From Chromera velia (lineage: Eukaryota; Sar; Chromeraceae): a stretch of DNA of 16,266 nt. Under the pieces are notes generated by a model. It worked only from the letters and a program-made list of their open reading frames with translations. It searched no databases and had not been told where the DNA came from. The position numbers and the translations under genes were made by a program. The stretch spans positions 1 through 16,266 of the forward strand of contig JAHBMJ010002751.1 of assembly GCA_018398765.1 (NCBI GenBank). The letters run 5' to 3'. Positions 1 through 8,796 of the stretch are shown here, piece by piece (position 1 is the stretch's first letter; each line of letters begins with the position of its first letter).

Positions 1-43
1 GGCCTGTTGCCCCCCCCCCTGCTCCCCCCCATGCCCCCCCCCT
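1..43. repeat. C-run cluster
   Basis: Three runs of 7-10 C residues are separated by TGCT and ATG. The complementary G-runs could form a quadruplex, and runs like these are prone to sequencing length error. No gene is visible. Confidence 0.6.
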
Positions 44-202
44 CATGCTGACATATGCTGATATGCGTCTGTCCGACACAATAGATTGAACCAGCTGGGG
101 ACAGTTGTTGTGCGCGCGGCTCCGGCTCCTTATTTCACCTATATCGGCCGCGGGCGGCGCGGGCCTGGCCGGCTTTGTGCCAGTGGCTACGCGTCTGGCC
201 TC

Positions 203-264
203 CAAAACAGGTTCAAAACAGGTTCAACAGGTTCAACAGGTTCAAAACAGGTTCAACAGGTTCA
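203..264 (+). repeat. CAAAACAGGTT / CAACAGGTT minisatellite
   Basis: Six tandem units begin at 203, 214, 225, 234, 243 and 254. They alternate between an 11-bp form (CAAAACAGGTT) and a 9-bp form (CAACAGGTT) in the order 11-11-9-9-11-9. Just downstream (about 275-300) the complement of a related motif appears twice as TGAACCTTTT, so the array is flanked by inverted copies of its core. Confidence 0.85.
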
Positions 265-1890
265 CTTTTTCAGATTTGAACCTTTTCTCAATGAACCTTT
301 TCGCAGCCCTCCCGGAAAGGACAAAAAAAAATTAAGTTCCAACTATACATCGTGTATACGGCTAGCTATATGAGCAAAGGTATAACAGTATATTAAACAG
401 TAGTAGTATATAAGAGTATAACGTTTGAGACATACGTATACTCAAAAGTTTGTTTTTTCTGTTAGCTAGTTTATTATAGACTCTATTTTTTGGAAACTTG
501 GATTTTTTTTCAAAAAAACTAGCAAAAAAACAAAATATGCACATGTTTTTTGCCCTTCTTTAATTTTTCTGTGCGCGACGCGGCCGAAGCATCTCATCAA
601 TTTTTCTATAAAATATCACTTAACCATGCTAGCAACCATGTATATGTTACTAATGTGACTCACCATATATGTGTACGTATGTGTACGTCAATTAACGCTA
701 GTGTTGAAATTGCGTTGACAGCTTGAAACATCAATTGAGCTGCAATTTGAGAAGTGCAGTGCTGAGCCTGACACGCTCAATTGAAAACATTCACGGTTTC
801 AGACAACGGTTTCAGAGTAACAAACAATAATAATAATTTAAGTGCTAAATCAGACGTTCGAGATGCAATCCACGCCGGTTCAATCAACAATGATCATAAA
901 TTGACAGACCGACAAACATGCATGGACTGGCTGCCAGTGGATCCAATGCGCCGATTGGTCGTGAATTCAATCTCGTTCTCTGTCGCCCTACCCTGACTAT
1001 CCTTTTCGCCACCCGCTGGCACCAACCACGTCTATTTCTAGACGTACACCTCAGCGCTATTGGCGCACGCGCATGAAGTATGTATGCATGGACAGAAGCA
1101 GACAGTGAGAGATCCCTTACACATCAACCTGAATGTTCAGATATTCAAGAGACCCCAGGCTCATTTTATCAGTTCATGATGGATGCAGAGAAGCATCAAT
1201 GCATCGTCCACGTTGGATGGCTGTTTTTGATGTGCATGGGTTGCTGAGGGCTCTCTCTCGGATACGTGAGACAGAGACTTCGTCTTATACATTTGACTCA
1301 GAGGTCTGACTGCGTTTTTCTCTCTGACATGCATGCAGATCTGTGAAGGGATGTGAGCTCCCCGTGAATGTCTGGTTTGTCTGTGGGTTCTTTCTGTCTC
1401 TCTGTTCGTTTGCAAACGTAATCTCAAAGCAGAGCTCTTTTGAATTCAATACACAGCTCCCAGCTTTTTTGGGGGGTGTTCGTGTTGGACATCGACCCCT
1501 ACTGGCAAATGCCCACTCTACCGGAAGAAGCATTCCTTTCTTTTCCCCAACGGCGGAGAGGAGGACTGTTTTCTTTGACCTCTCAACAGACAAGAGCGGA
1601 AGAACTTACGTGTGAAAGGAAAGTCGCGCCGTGACACGGCACTTCAATCTCGCTTGCTGCACTATATACAAGTGTTTCCTGAACGCAGGCTCGTTCATTC
1701 CTTTGGCTGTCTATCGCTGTCTTCTGTTGTTTTCCCTTCCATCGCACAGCGTGTGTTGTTTCAGTTTCAGAACCCTTCGGCCGCCCTAACCCCCCCTCCC
1801 TCCTCCTTTCCCCTCTACTCATAACTGCGGATGAGTCCCTCTAGACATTCTTCTTCTTATTCTTCTCTTCTCTTCCCTTTTTTCCCCTTT
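265..1890. other. Intergenic stretch without convincing genes
   Basis: 300-560 is AT-rich with A- and T-runs. 600-1000 has scattered CAATTGA-type motifs. 1080-1830 is mixed sequence with only short frames of low protein character. A CT-rich tract at 1845-1890 ((TTC)n-like) directly follows the stop of the minus-strand gene and is probably its 3' UTR or flank. I found no RNA gene. Confidence 0.5.
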
Positions 1891-1893
1891 GCC

Positions 1894-2298
1894 TCAGTTT
1901 CCCCGCACAGAAGCTCCTGATTTGAGGAGCACCGACTTCCTGCCCAGAACTGTCCACGGCTGAGTCTGCTTGAGGAAGTGCGTGCCTGTGTTGTTGGACG
2001 GCCGCTTCCCTTCATGCTGGGAATAGAGGATCGGCTGTTGAGCTCCGTTGACCCCTCCTGAGGGTTTTAGTCCCCCCATGCTTGCACGGGCAAGAGAGGT
2101 GTACGTCATCTGGGGTCTGATCATGGGGCCTCCTCGAAGAATGGCCATGCGGTCGTCTGGCCCCTCCACGCCTGCTGCCTTCGACAAAGTGCGGCTGGGG
2201 GGGGCGAAGCAGCCTGAACCCTCTGCTGCGGGATCCGAAGGCTGTGCCATCACGCGGGTGCCACTTCGGCCCAACTCTGCCTGTACTCCAATGAAACT
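1894..2298 (-). CDS. Exon 5, C-terminal exon of the five-exon gene
   Basis: The proposed acceptor is CATCTCTGCAG, then AGT TTC ATT GGA. An alternative acceptor in the same frame is TACAG, 15 nt further in. The frame holds 134 codons followed by a stop at 1894-1896. The product is Gly/Ser/Pro/Arg-rich with no recognised domain. Minus-strand frame 0 is the most protein-like of the three here, but an overlapping frame is also open for roughly 80 codons, so the C-terminus needs transcript support. Confidence 0.5.
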   Translation of the reverse strand, partial: SFIGVQAELGRSGTRVMAQPSDPAAEGSGCFAPPSRTLSKAAGVEGPDDRMAILRGGPMIRPQMTYTSLARASMGGLKPSGGVNGAQQPILYSQHEGKRPSNNTGTHFLKQTQPWTVLGRKSVLLKSGASVRGN

Positions 2299-5200
2299 CT
2301 GCAGAGATGTACGTGTGCGGATTGATCAGTTTTCATTTTACCAGTAGACCCGAACATGTGACTCAAAATTCTTTTCTTCTGGTACTCCCATGAAGTTCTG
2401 TACAGAAACAAGCAGCAGGCAAACCTGCTTGTGGATGGCAAAGCCCGGGAGGGGATCCATTGCCCCCAGACAAATGTTTTCCCATCCCTCAACAAAGCGT
2501 CTCCCAGTGAAAGCGGGGAAAGAAGTAGGACAGGGAAAGACGCAGTGGGCACAAGTTTGGCACTTTGATCATCCCAAAGCGGGATAAGACCGGCAGATTG
2601 TTTACTAAGTAGCAGATTCCGGATAAAAACAACGGTCTTCCATTTATGTTCACGTCAGTTTTTGCCACCAAACAAAATCAAACAGACCTTTCTGAGTGCA
2701 TTCGTGTCGGCAGGTGCCCCGCCCCATTGTGTTGTGTCCAGAACTGTGTTGGCAAGCGAGGGCACCACTTGGTCATACCGCGCAGGCCCCAGGGAATACG
2801 TCCGACGAATTCCTGACGGAATCCAGGTCTCTGTCCCTGGGCCAACGTCCTCTGCCCCCACGACGTAGCACGGGCAAACTCTGCCGTGGGGTCCGCGTGC
2901 CCCCTGAAAGGCTTGTGTCATCGTGTGGAACCCTCTGGATCCTGGCTGGTTGTCCCGAGGGGCGTGGAAGAAGACATACGGGCACGTGGGTTGGGGGTGC
3001 GTGAGGCCGAGGTAGTGCTTCTTGTTGAACCCCAACTCGTACTTCTTCCCTGCTGGATCTCCCACAGGAGCCATGCCTGGCTTCCGGGTCTCGATCGGCT
3101 CGCCCTGCAAGAGGGAAGTTAGACGAGGATGCACGTGACACTATTCATATGCAGAAGAAGTCCTTGCCGATGAGTACACATTCCAGATTTCAACAGAGGG
3201 AGACAAACGAATCATCAGCTAAGTGACAGGCACAAAACGAACAAGTCTCAAGATATTAAGAAACAGAAGAAGAGAAAAGAAAGGTCCATGAGGAAAAGGG
3301 GTAGAAAGGAGAAAAAGAAAACAACAGCAAGCAAGAGGACGAATCCAAGAGACTCACCGGATAGAGGGGCACGTAGGCTGGTCTTGTTTTGTATGTGATC
3401 ACCTTCATCTGCTTGAATGGGTGGTGATGCGCTTCATACTTCTTGGGACTGCGAGAGTAGGTTGTTGTTGTGAATGGGCTCTTCTTGTTTCCCTCTTCCT
3501 CCTCTCCACCCTGACCATCCTTCTCTTTTGCTTCTGGTTCGTCAGGAACGTCTGGCAAAGGAGCAAAGGAAGTGTTCAGATTGACTGTTGTTACCCTCTT
3601 GAGAGGAGCCGTCTGGCGGGATGGGCCCTCGTCCTGCGGTCCCCACCTGTGCACTGTGGCTTCCTTCGTGCCCCCCGTCTCCTCAGGCGGACAGTCGAGT
3701 CGCACGAACTTGCTTGTGCGTTTGGGAAGTGCAGGTCCTGTTGGAAGGGGTACGGCTGGCTTGGGAGCTCTCCGGATTCCTTTTGATTCCAACCACTCCC
3801 GTATGTACTCAGCATCGGGGTCCTTTTGTTGCTCCACTGCTCTGGGTCCTTTGATTTCTGTGTTTGTGGTGCTCTGCCTCGGGGGTCCGTGCCAAGTGAC
3901 GTGCTCTTCAATCTCACACACATGAGGCATGTTGTCATCCTTCTCTGTGTCTGCCAGCCCAAACCCATTCAGGAGATTGAAAGTATCATTTCCCCCAATG
4001 GTGACTCTGTGGGTGCGTGTGCGGGGGAGGAAGGGGGAACCAGAAGCTGCAGCTGTTTCGCTTCTCGGGGAGGCAGTGGCTCGAAGTGCATCGTCCTCTG
4101 CCTGCTGCATCCTCTCTGCGTCCTGAGCAGTCTTCCATGCTGTCATTCTCTCTAGCGCCTTCACTTTTGCTCTGCAGTTAGTGGCCACATACCGTGCCCG
4201 CATGCCAAAGTCTTGGGGAGGGGGCGGTGGTGCCTTCTCTGGTACCACAGACAGCCCGAACGGAGTTTTCTGCAAGTAGAGCCAAACACTTGATCCAAAC
4301 ACTTTCATTCAGAAGAAGGAACACAGGCAGAGACCTACAGGCGCATTCTGAAGGACGAACACCCGACAGCAGGAATGAATACATCGACAGGCAGAAGAAA
4401 AGGGGTTCCACGGAAGCATGCAAGGACACGTTTGAGAGAAGCTACTGAGAATCCGCTGTGTGTGTGAATGCGAGTGTCGAACGCGGAAACGAGCGAGAAT
4501 GAGCGGCATAGGCGAAAGAAAGAGAGACAAAACCCAGGCAAGCTGGATGACAAAGCTGAGAGGATTCCAAGCGAAGAGCCTGGCCAGGCGGTCAGTCTAT
4601 CGTGGGTGAGTGCAGGTACAGGATTAGTGGACAGACCTGGAGGCCGTCCTTGAATCTGATCTTCCCGCCGTTCTTGTAGTGTGTCCTCGGTTTTTGGGGT
4701 TCTTTTGCAGTCAAGGCAACCTCAGCCAGGGCAGTGGGTTTCTTTTTGTTCTGCTGAAATTGCCTCTTGGACGAATAGGAACGCTGCTTGACTGGTACAT
4801 ATGGCTTCTGCTGTATGTTGCACCTTCGGCTCTTGGTTCGGTATTGCGGGGCAGTACGGATTCCCAGTTTGAGGAGCTGTTGAAAGACTCGGGGGCCTGT
4901 AAGGAGGGAATCAATCTGGTGACTTTCCATTGGAGACCTCTCTGGATTCCTCCCTCGGCCGATCACTGTGTCAATGCACTTCGGTGGGACTCCACGCAAA
5001 CGCAAGGGTGACACACGACCCGTCTTCTTCATCGTCGGCAAGTCCTGCTCCTGTATTTCAAGAATGGGATCCATAGAGTCCCTGGGTTTTGATTGATCGT
5101 TTCTCGTCCTTCGTGTGGGAGATGCGGGACAGCTGTGGACATCTTCAGATTTGGGGTGGGTCAGACATTGAAGGGCTGCCGCTGAGTTGTCATGGTGGGT

Positions 5201-5419
5201 GTGCGCGAGGCCCCGGCCTCTTACTTTGTTGCCCAATGTGCTTGGAAGTGCGTCTGCGCTTCTCAAGGGAGAGAATATATCTCTCATCGAGTAGGCGGGA
5301 GTTCGTGCTGGCTCTGCTGGACAAACAGTGGCCCTTCGTGGTTCCCCCAGAGAGATGGAGGTCTTCTGCGGTTCCCCCAGGGGAGGGGAGGTCTGCTGCG
5401 AGTCGGAGAGTTCAGTCAT
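1894..5419 (-). CDS. Five-exon protein-coding gene, unrecognised family, about 854 aa
   Basis: I model this minus-strand gene as join of 5419-4637, 4269-3358, 3104-2688, 2397-2350 and 2298-1894, with introns of 367, 253, 290 and 51 nt. Every junction is phase 0, and each exon has a long protein-like frame that ends in a stop soon after its proposed donor. The ATG at 5419 has a purine at -3 and an in-frame TGA 18 nt upstream. The predicted protein is basic and largely disordered. It starts with three 10-residue G/A-E-P repeats (residues 11-40), has a proline run (275-279), a short charged helical stretch (about 285-320), an acidic Glu/Lys stretch before the end of exon 2, and a more ordered Tyr/Gly/Pro-rich block in exon 3. 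I see no signal peptide or membrane segment. The exon 3 GPG and xYxxGP motifs faintly recall PG-rich cytoskeletal repeats, too weakly to assign. Function is unknown. Exons 1-3 are well supported; the exon 4/5 arrangement is uncertain. Confidence 0.7.
2350..2397 (-). CDS. Exon 4, 48-nt micro-exon, possibly optional
   Basis: A strong acceptor (TTGTTTCTGTACAG) is followed by 16 codons reading NFMGVPEEKNFESHVR. With donor GTCTAC at 2349-2344 it stays in phase 0 and joins exon 5 in the long frame. A more conventional donor, GTAAAA at 2341, would instead shift exon 5 into a frame that stops near 2250. Reading through without splicing gives only RVYW and then a TAA. Being 48 nt and phase 0, it could be skipped without changing frame. 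Its first bases resemble those of exon 5. Confidence 0.4.
2688..3104 (-). CDS. Exon 3 (codons 566-704) of the five-exon gene
   Basis: The acceptor is excellent (CTTCCCTCTTGCAG, then GGC GAG). The donor is AAG followed by GTCTGT, the same hexamer as in intron 1. The 139 codons look like the most ordered part of the protein: Gly/Tyr/Pro/Trp-rich, with aromatic pairs, KKYELGF, CPYVFF and GPGTETW segments. The spaced Cys and His residues do not form a metal-binding pattern I recognise. Confidence 0.8.
3358..4269 (-). CDS. Exon 2 (codons 262-565) of the five-exon gene
   Basis: The acceptor is a TTGCAG preceded by a T-rich stretch, and the frame opens with KTPFGLSVVPEKAPPPPP. The exon ends at CCG followed by a textbook GTGAGT donor (3357-3352). 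It holds 304 codons: a proline run, a short charged alpha-helical stretch rich in Ala/Arg/Glu/Gln, a Ser/Thr/Pro linker, an acidic Glu-rich segment, and a basic/aromatic C-terminal part with a His triplet and several Tyr. An ATG 13 codons upstream of the acceptor (4308) is in frame and could serve as an alternative start. Confidence 0.8.
4637..5419 (-). CDS. Exon 1 (codons 1-261) of the five-exon gene
   Basis: This exon starts at the ATG at 5419 and ends with CAG followed by the donor GTCTGT (4636-4631). The frame would stop 14 codons further on if unspliced. Residues 11-40 are three imperfect 10-residue repeats with LGEP, LGEP and PAEP cores. The remainder is Ser/Thr/Pro/Arg-rich and becomes strongly basic and Gln-rich near residues 200-235. 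The final residues before the donor (KIRFKDGLQ) read directly into exon 2. Confidence 0.75.
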
Positions 5420-5865
5420 CTCACGACCCTTCTTTCACGTTTGTTCCACTGATCTGATGGAAGGACTTGAAAGTCGATTGTGTGTGCTTTTCTTCCTGTG
5501 AGATAGGGCTGATCAGCCAGGGAAAGACGTACGGAAAGTGAGCTGCTGCCTGTGCAGAGGGCTGCTGCAGATCTGCGTCGATCTCTGCTATGTTCTGGTG
5601 AAGTCTAAAGCAAAGAAACTTGCCTTGTGCTGCTTATGATGGTTGTCACGGAATGGTACGTACCTCAGGAAAACGCTCCTGTAAAGGGGTCTCATGCACA
5701 ACTGCAGCTCGATCTCCTGTAATTGAATCGCTCTGCTCCCATGGAAGCGTGCATATATACGTGGCAAGCGCGGTCAGACGATCCTTCGGCATGCATGCAT
5801 GCATGCATGCAGACAAGTTGAAGTTTCATGTGTAAAAAAATTAAAAACAATATGTACGTACATGC
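5420..5865. other. Upstream flank of the five-exon gene
   Basis: This is the presumed 5' UTR and promoter region of the minus-strand gene. No clear TATA box is visible. It is CT/GA-rich near the gene and carries the (TGCA)n tract further upstream. No coding frame is convincing. Confidence 0.4.
5789..5812. repeat. (TGCA)n tract containing TGCATGCA
   Basis: A self-complementary TGCA tetranucleotide repeat of about five units lies some 370 bp upstream of the gene's ATG. TGCATGCA is a known AP2-factor recognition motif in apicomplexans. Whether it is regulatory here is inference, because the same motif also occurs inside repeats at 7369-7387 and 10325-10351. Confidence 0.6.
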
Positions 5866-6282
5866 AGAGCTATACATACGAGATACACCCAAACAGTTGG
5901 GTGAGTGCCTCGGGGGGCCCTTTAGGGGGTCCGCAAATTTGATTGATGCGCACGTACCATCGGGGGCTTGGGCATGTCTTGTGCAGGTGCATGGGGCGGG
6001 GGCCACGGCAACGCGCGCGAAGTATGCTTTTCGGGACCGCGCAAGCATGCACTTGCAACTCCGTGCGAGTTACTTGAGGGGCACGCATGTGCGAAGTAAT
6101 TAATTAAGGTATGTGCGATCGCGGCTCCGTGCGAGTTGCTTGAGGGGCACATTTTGGAATTCGCGCGACACCGTGACAGACGGAGATAGTCCCCCCCAAA
6201 AATGAAAAAATGCGTTATGCGAGTGCGTGCGATCTCAGGGCCTCTCGGCTGATCTCAGCAGAGCTGAGCTGCCCCCCGAGGC
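5866..6282 (+). mobile_element. Left arm of large inverted-repeat element
   Basis: This roughly 415-bp arm is matched in reverse complement by 6763-7140. It starts at the ATACGAGATACACCCAAACA end and runs to the CTGAGCTGCCCCCCGAGG inner end. An internal subrepeat, CTCCGTGCGAGTT(A/G)CTTGAGGGGCAC, occurs twice (about 6059-6085 and 6125-6150). No coding frame is credible. Long arms around a short non-coding centre suggest a non-autonomous DNA element or MITE. Confidence 0.7.
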
Positions 6283-6762
6283 CATACGTATGGAAAAACA
6301 ATTTTGTACGTCTTAATTCATATATAATAAAAAAAAACATACCGATATATACATGCATGCTTATATTTAGGCGGCGCGCACGCGGGCGGCGGGCACGATC
6401 GATCGATCACTCAATTGATCGAGGCGCCCGCGCGTCCACGGTCGCATAGCCCGGAAAGCGAAGCTCTGCATGGAGGGCACTCAAAAACAATTAATTGCAC
6501 TGAGACCACGTGCCGGGGCCCATGCAAGGCCTCGGTATCTGTCTAGTTCAGACCCCCTACGCGCATTCCGGCAGAAAAAATGTTACATTGTTTAACTTAA
6601 TTTGTTGAAATAGAGACACACCTCTTATATAGTTCAGGGTCCTCTGTTCTACCCTCTGAGGCGACCCTCACATGTAGAGCCATGAAAGAGGCCCCAGAAG
6701 ACTTCCATTCTTTACATAAATTATCTTTTACGAATAACTGCGCGCATGTGCCCGGTACATCG
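6283..6762. mobile_element. Central region of the inverted-repeat element
   Basis: This 480-bp spacer lies between the two arms. It has GC-rich inverted segments near 6370-6435 (CGCGGGCG and CGCCCGCG flanking a GATCGATC-rich loop) and no open frame of note. I see no transposase. Confidence 0.5.
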
Positions 6763-7140
6763 CCTCAGGGGGCAGCTTAGCTCTGCTAAGATCGGCCGAG
6801 AGGCCCTGAGATCGCACGCACTCGCATAACGCATTTTTTCATTTTTGGGGGGAGGATCGGTTCTGACGGTCGGTGTCGCCCAAGTTCTAAAATATGCCCC
6901 TCAAGCAACTCGTACGAAGCCATGATTGCACATGCTTTACTTACTTTGCGCATGCGTGCCCCTCAAGTAACTCGCACGGAGTTGTACATATATATACGAC
7001 TCGCGCGGTCCCATGGCAGCACACAATTAAGACATGCCTAAGCCTCCGATGGTGTGCACCAATCAAATAGAGCGGACCCCCTAAATGGCCCCCCGAGGCA
7101 CTCACCTAACTGGTTGGGTGTATCCCGTATATATACACGC
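6763..7140 (-). mobile_element. Right arm of large inverted-repeat element
   Basis: This is the reverse complement of 5866-6282, with clear divergence and indels. The inner end is CCTCAGGGGGCAGC, and the outer end is GGTTGGGTGTATCCCGTATATATAC. Both outer ends run into TA-rich sequence. No convincing target duplication was found, so the exact limits are uncertain. Confidence 0.7.
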
Positions 7141-7196
7141 GTGCATTCCAGCATTTATTTTTTGTTCCAGTACTATACACCCGTACGCGGTGTTAC

Positions 7197-7490
7197 CTAA
7201 ATTCTAAAATGTATCCCTTAAGCAATTTGTACGGAGCCGCGATTGCACATACCTTAATTAATTACTTCGCACATGCGTGCCCCTCAACTAACTCGCATAG
7301 AATTGCAAGTGCATACTCGCGCAGTCCCGAAAAGCATATGTCATGCGCATTGTCATGGCCCCCGCCCCATGCATGCATGCATGCACCCGCACAAGACATG
7401 CCCAAGCCCTCAATGGTGTGCATCAATCAAATTTGCGGACCTCTTAAAGGGCTCCCCGAGGCACTCACCCAACTGGTTGGGTGTATCTCG

Positions 7491-7497
<7 letters not shown>
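7197..7497 (-). mobile_element. Third, partial copy of the inverted-repeat arm
   Basis: It aligns with 6881-7130 in the same orientation and with 5880-6165 in reverse. It carries the ATTCTAAAATGTATCCC to TTGGGTGTATCTCG span and includes a (GCAT)n tract at 7369-7387. The left arm shares features with this copy that the right arm lacks, such as TTAATTAATTACTTCGC, so this copy is not just a duplicate of the right arm. Confidence 0.7.

Positions 7498-7525
<28 letters not shown>
7497..7525. repeat. (TA)n microsatellite
   Basis: About 14 TA dinucleotides directly abut the outer end of the third arm copy. The other two outer ends are also TA-rich. Confidence 0.9.
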
Positions 7526-7528
<3 letters not shown>

Positions 7529-7547
7529 TCCCTTCGACCTCATATAT

Positions 7548-7716
7548 ATCTGACGCACTCCATGCGAATGGCTCGGAAAGCGAAATTAACTTTAAACTCG
7601 GAATTAACTGGAATCGGAAGTGCTCGAGTTTTATTAAGTGCCCTCTCAGCGATATTTCTGGGGCAATGATGAAATTGTGTGCGTCATACAGTTTTTTAAT
7701 CGGAGATTTAGCACGT
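7548..7716 (+). repeat. Dispersed repeat, copy 1
   Basis: It shares a diverged match with 14857-15012, from ATCTGACGCACTCC through CCCGGAAAGC-like sequence, TATTAAGTGCC(C/T)TCTCAGC and TTTCTGGG, to TCAATCGGAGATTCAGC-like sequence. It is not coding as far as I can see. Confidence 0.65.
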
Positions 7717-8040
7717 ACGTCGACATCCGAAGCCTCCCACCTCAACTCTTTGGAAGTGCCCCTCAGCTACGCTTTCCAGGCCACTTTTGATAACAAGGCA
7801 CTCACCAACAACAAACACGAATTGTCTGACCTTGGCTGTAGGCTTGACAAACATACATAAGCAGACATCAGCACTGATTCAGCAGCCAGCCAGCATTGCA
7901 AACCTCCAAGTCCAATGTCTATAAGCCATGTATTAATGTTCCGGCACTATACCGCACATAAGCCAACGTATACTACTAAATTAGTATGGGTTCAATAATA
8001 CTGATGTTTAAGAACGTAAAAACAGACTGTAGTCTCACTC
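7717..8040. other. Unassigned stretch
   Basis: I see no gene, RNA or repeat. The open frame that crosses its start (to 7858) is mainly made of repeat sequence and is not convincing. Confidence 0.4.
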
Positions 8041-8796
8041 TTCTCATTCTTCTCTTTCGGCCTTCAGCTGACAGTGCCGGCCAGCCATTCGTTTGCTAGA
8101 TTCGCTTATCTCCCTCCGCTTTCAGCCCTTACTTGTGTGCCTATGCCTCCACGTTGGCGGTGCGGTCTTTCTTCTCCCATCGTCTGCCTCTGTCTTTCTG
8201 TCTCCTGCCCTCAAGTCTTGTTCCTTCTTTTCTAGCCTTCTGCTGCCAGCATCTGTCAGCCATTCGCTTGCCTCCCTTTCGCTTCAGCCCTCATTTATGT
8301 CCTTGCACCTCCATCTATATGCTACACTCTTTCTCGTTCCACTACCTTTCCCCCCCTTTGTACCTAGATCGTGTCCAGGTTGCGTTCTTTCTCTTCCAGC
8401 CGCCAGCTGCCTGTTCTTGGTTTAAATTCCTTTGCTTTAGCCTTTCAGTTACATCCCTCTGCCTCCACCTTTATCTTTGTACCAAGTTTATGCTGAAAGC
8501 TTTCTGCTTCTGCTACCTGTCTCTCCCTTTGTGCCTATCGATCGCGTTCAGGGTCATGGTGCATTCTACCTTTTCCATGCAGCATTTCTTTTCTTCCTGG
8601 AGACCAGCCCTCTCAAGTCCTCTAGCTGCTACATATTCTACTACCAGTCCCTTTCCTTTCCTCCCTCTGATTTTAGTCCTTTGATCATACTTAGTCTATT
8701 ATTTCTCAGCTTCTACCTTTATTCTGCACCCTATCTGCTCTTCCAATCTGCGGCTATCTGCGTCTACCTCTCTGTCTTCCGACCTTAGCTCACGTT
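8041..8796 (+). repeat. Pyrimidine-rich tandem unit A, about 756 bp
   Basis: This CT-rich unit starts at TCTCTTTCGGCCTTCAGCT and ends near CTTCCGACCTTAGCTCAC. It aligns with unit B at an offset of about 756 bp. Inside it, degenerate subunits recur about every 170-190 bp (for example CAGCCATTCGCTTGCC and TTTCAGCCCT...CTGCCTCCACC). The long plus-strand frames here are low-complexity Ser/Leu/Phe/Cys and are not genes. Confidence 0.75.

Noticed and set aside
203-264. CRISPR array
   Set aside because: Units of 9-11 bp have no spacers, and the context is eukaryotic.
86-373. 95-codon plus-strand frame
   Set aside because: It runs through the 11/9-bp minisatellite, and its flanks show no protein character.
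7273-7860. 195-codon plus-strand frame
   Set aside because: It is composed of the third inverted-repeat arm, a (TA)n tract (Tyr-Ile repeats) and a dispersed repeat.
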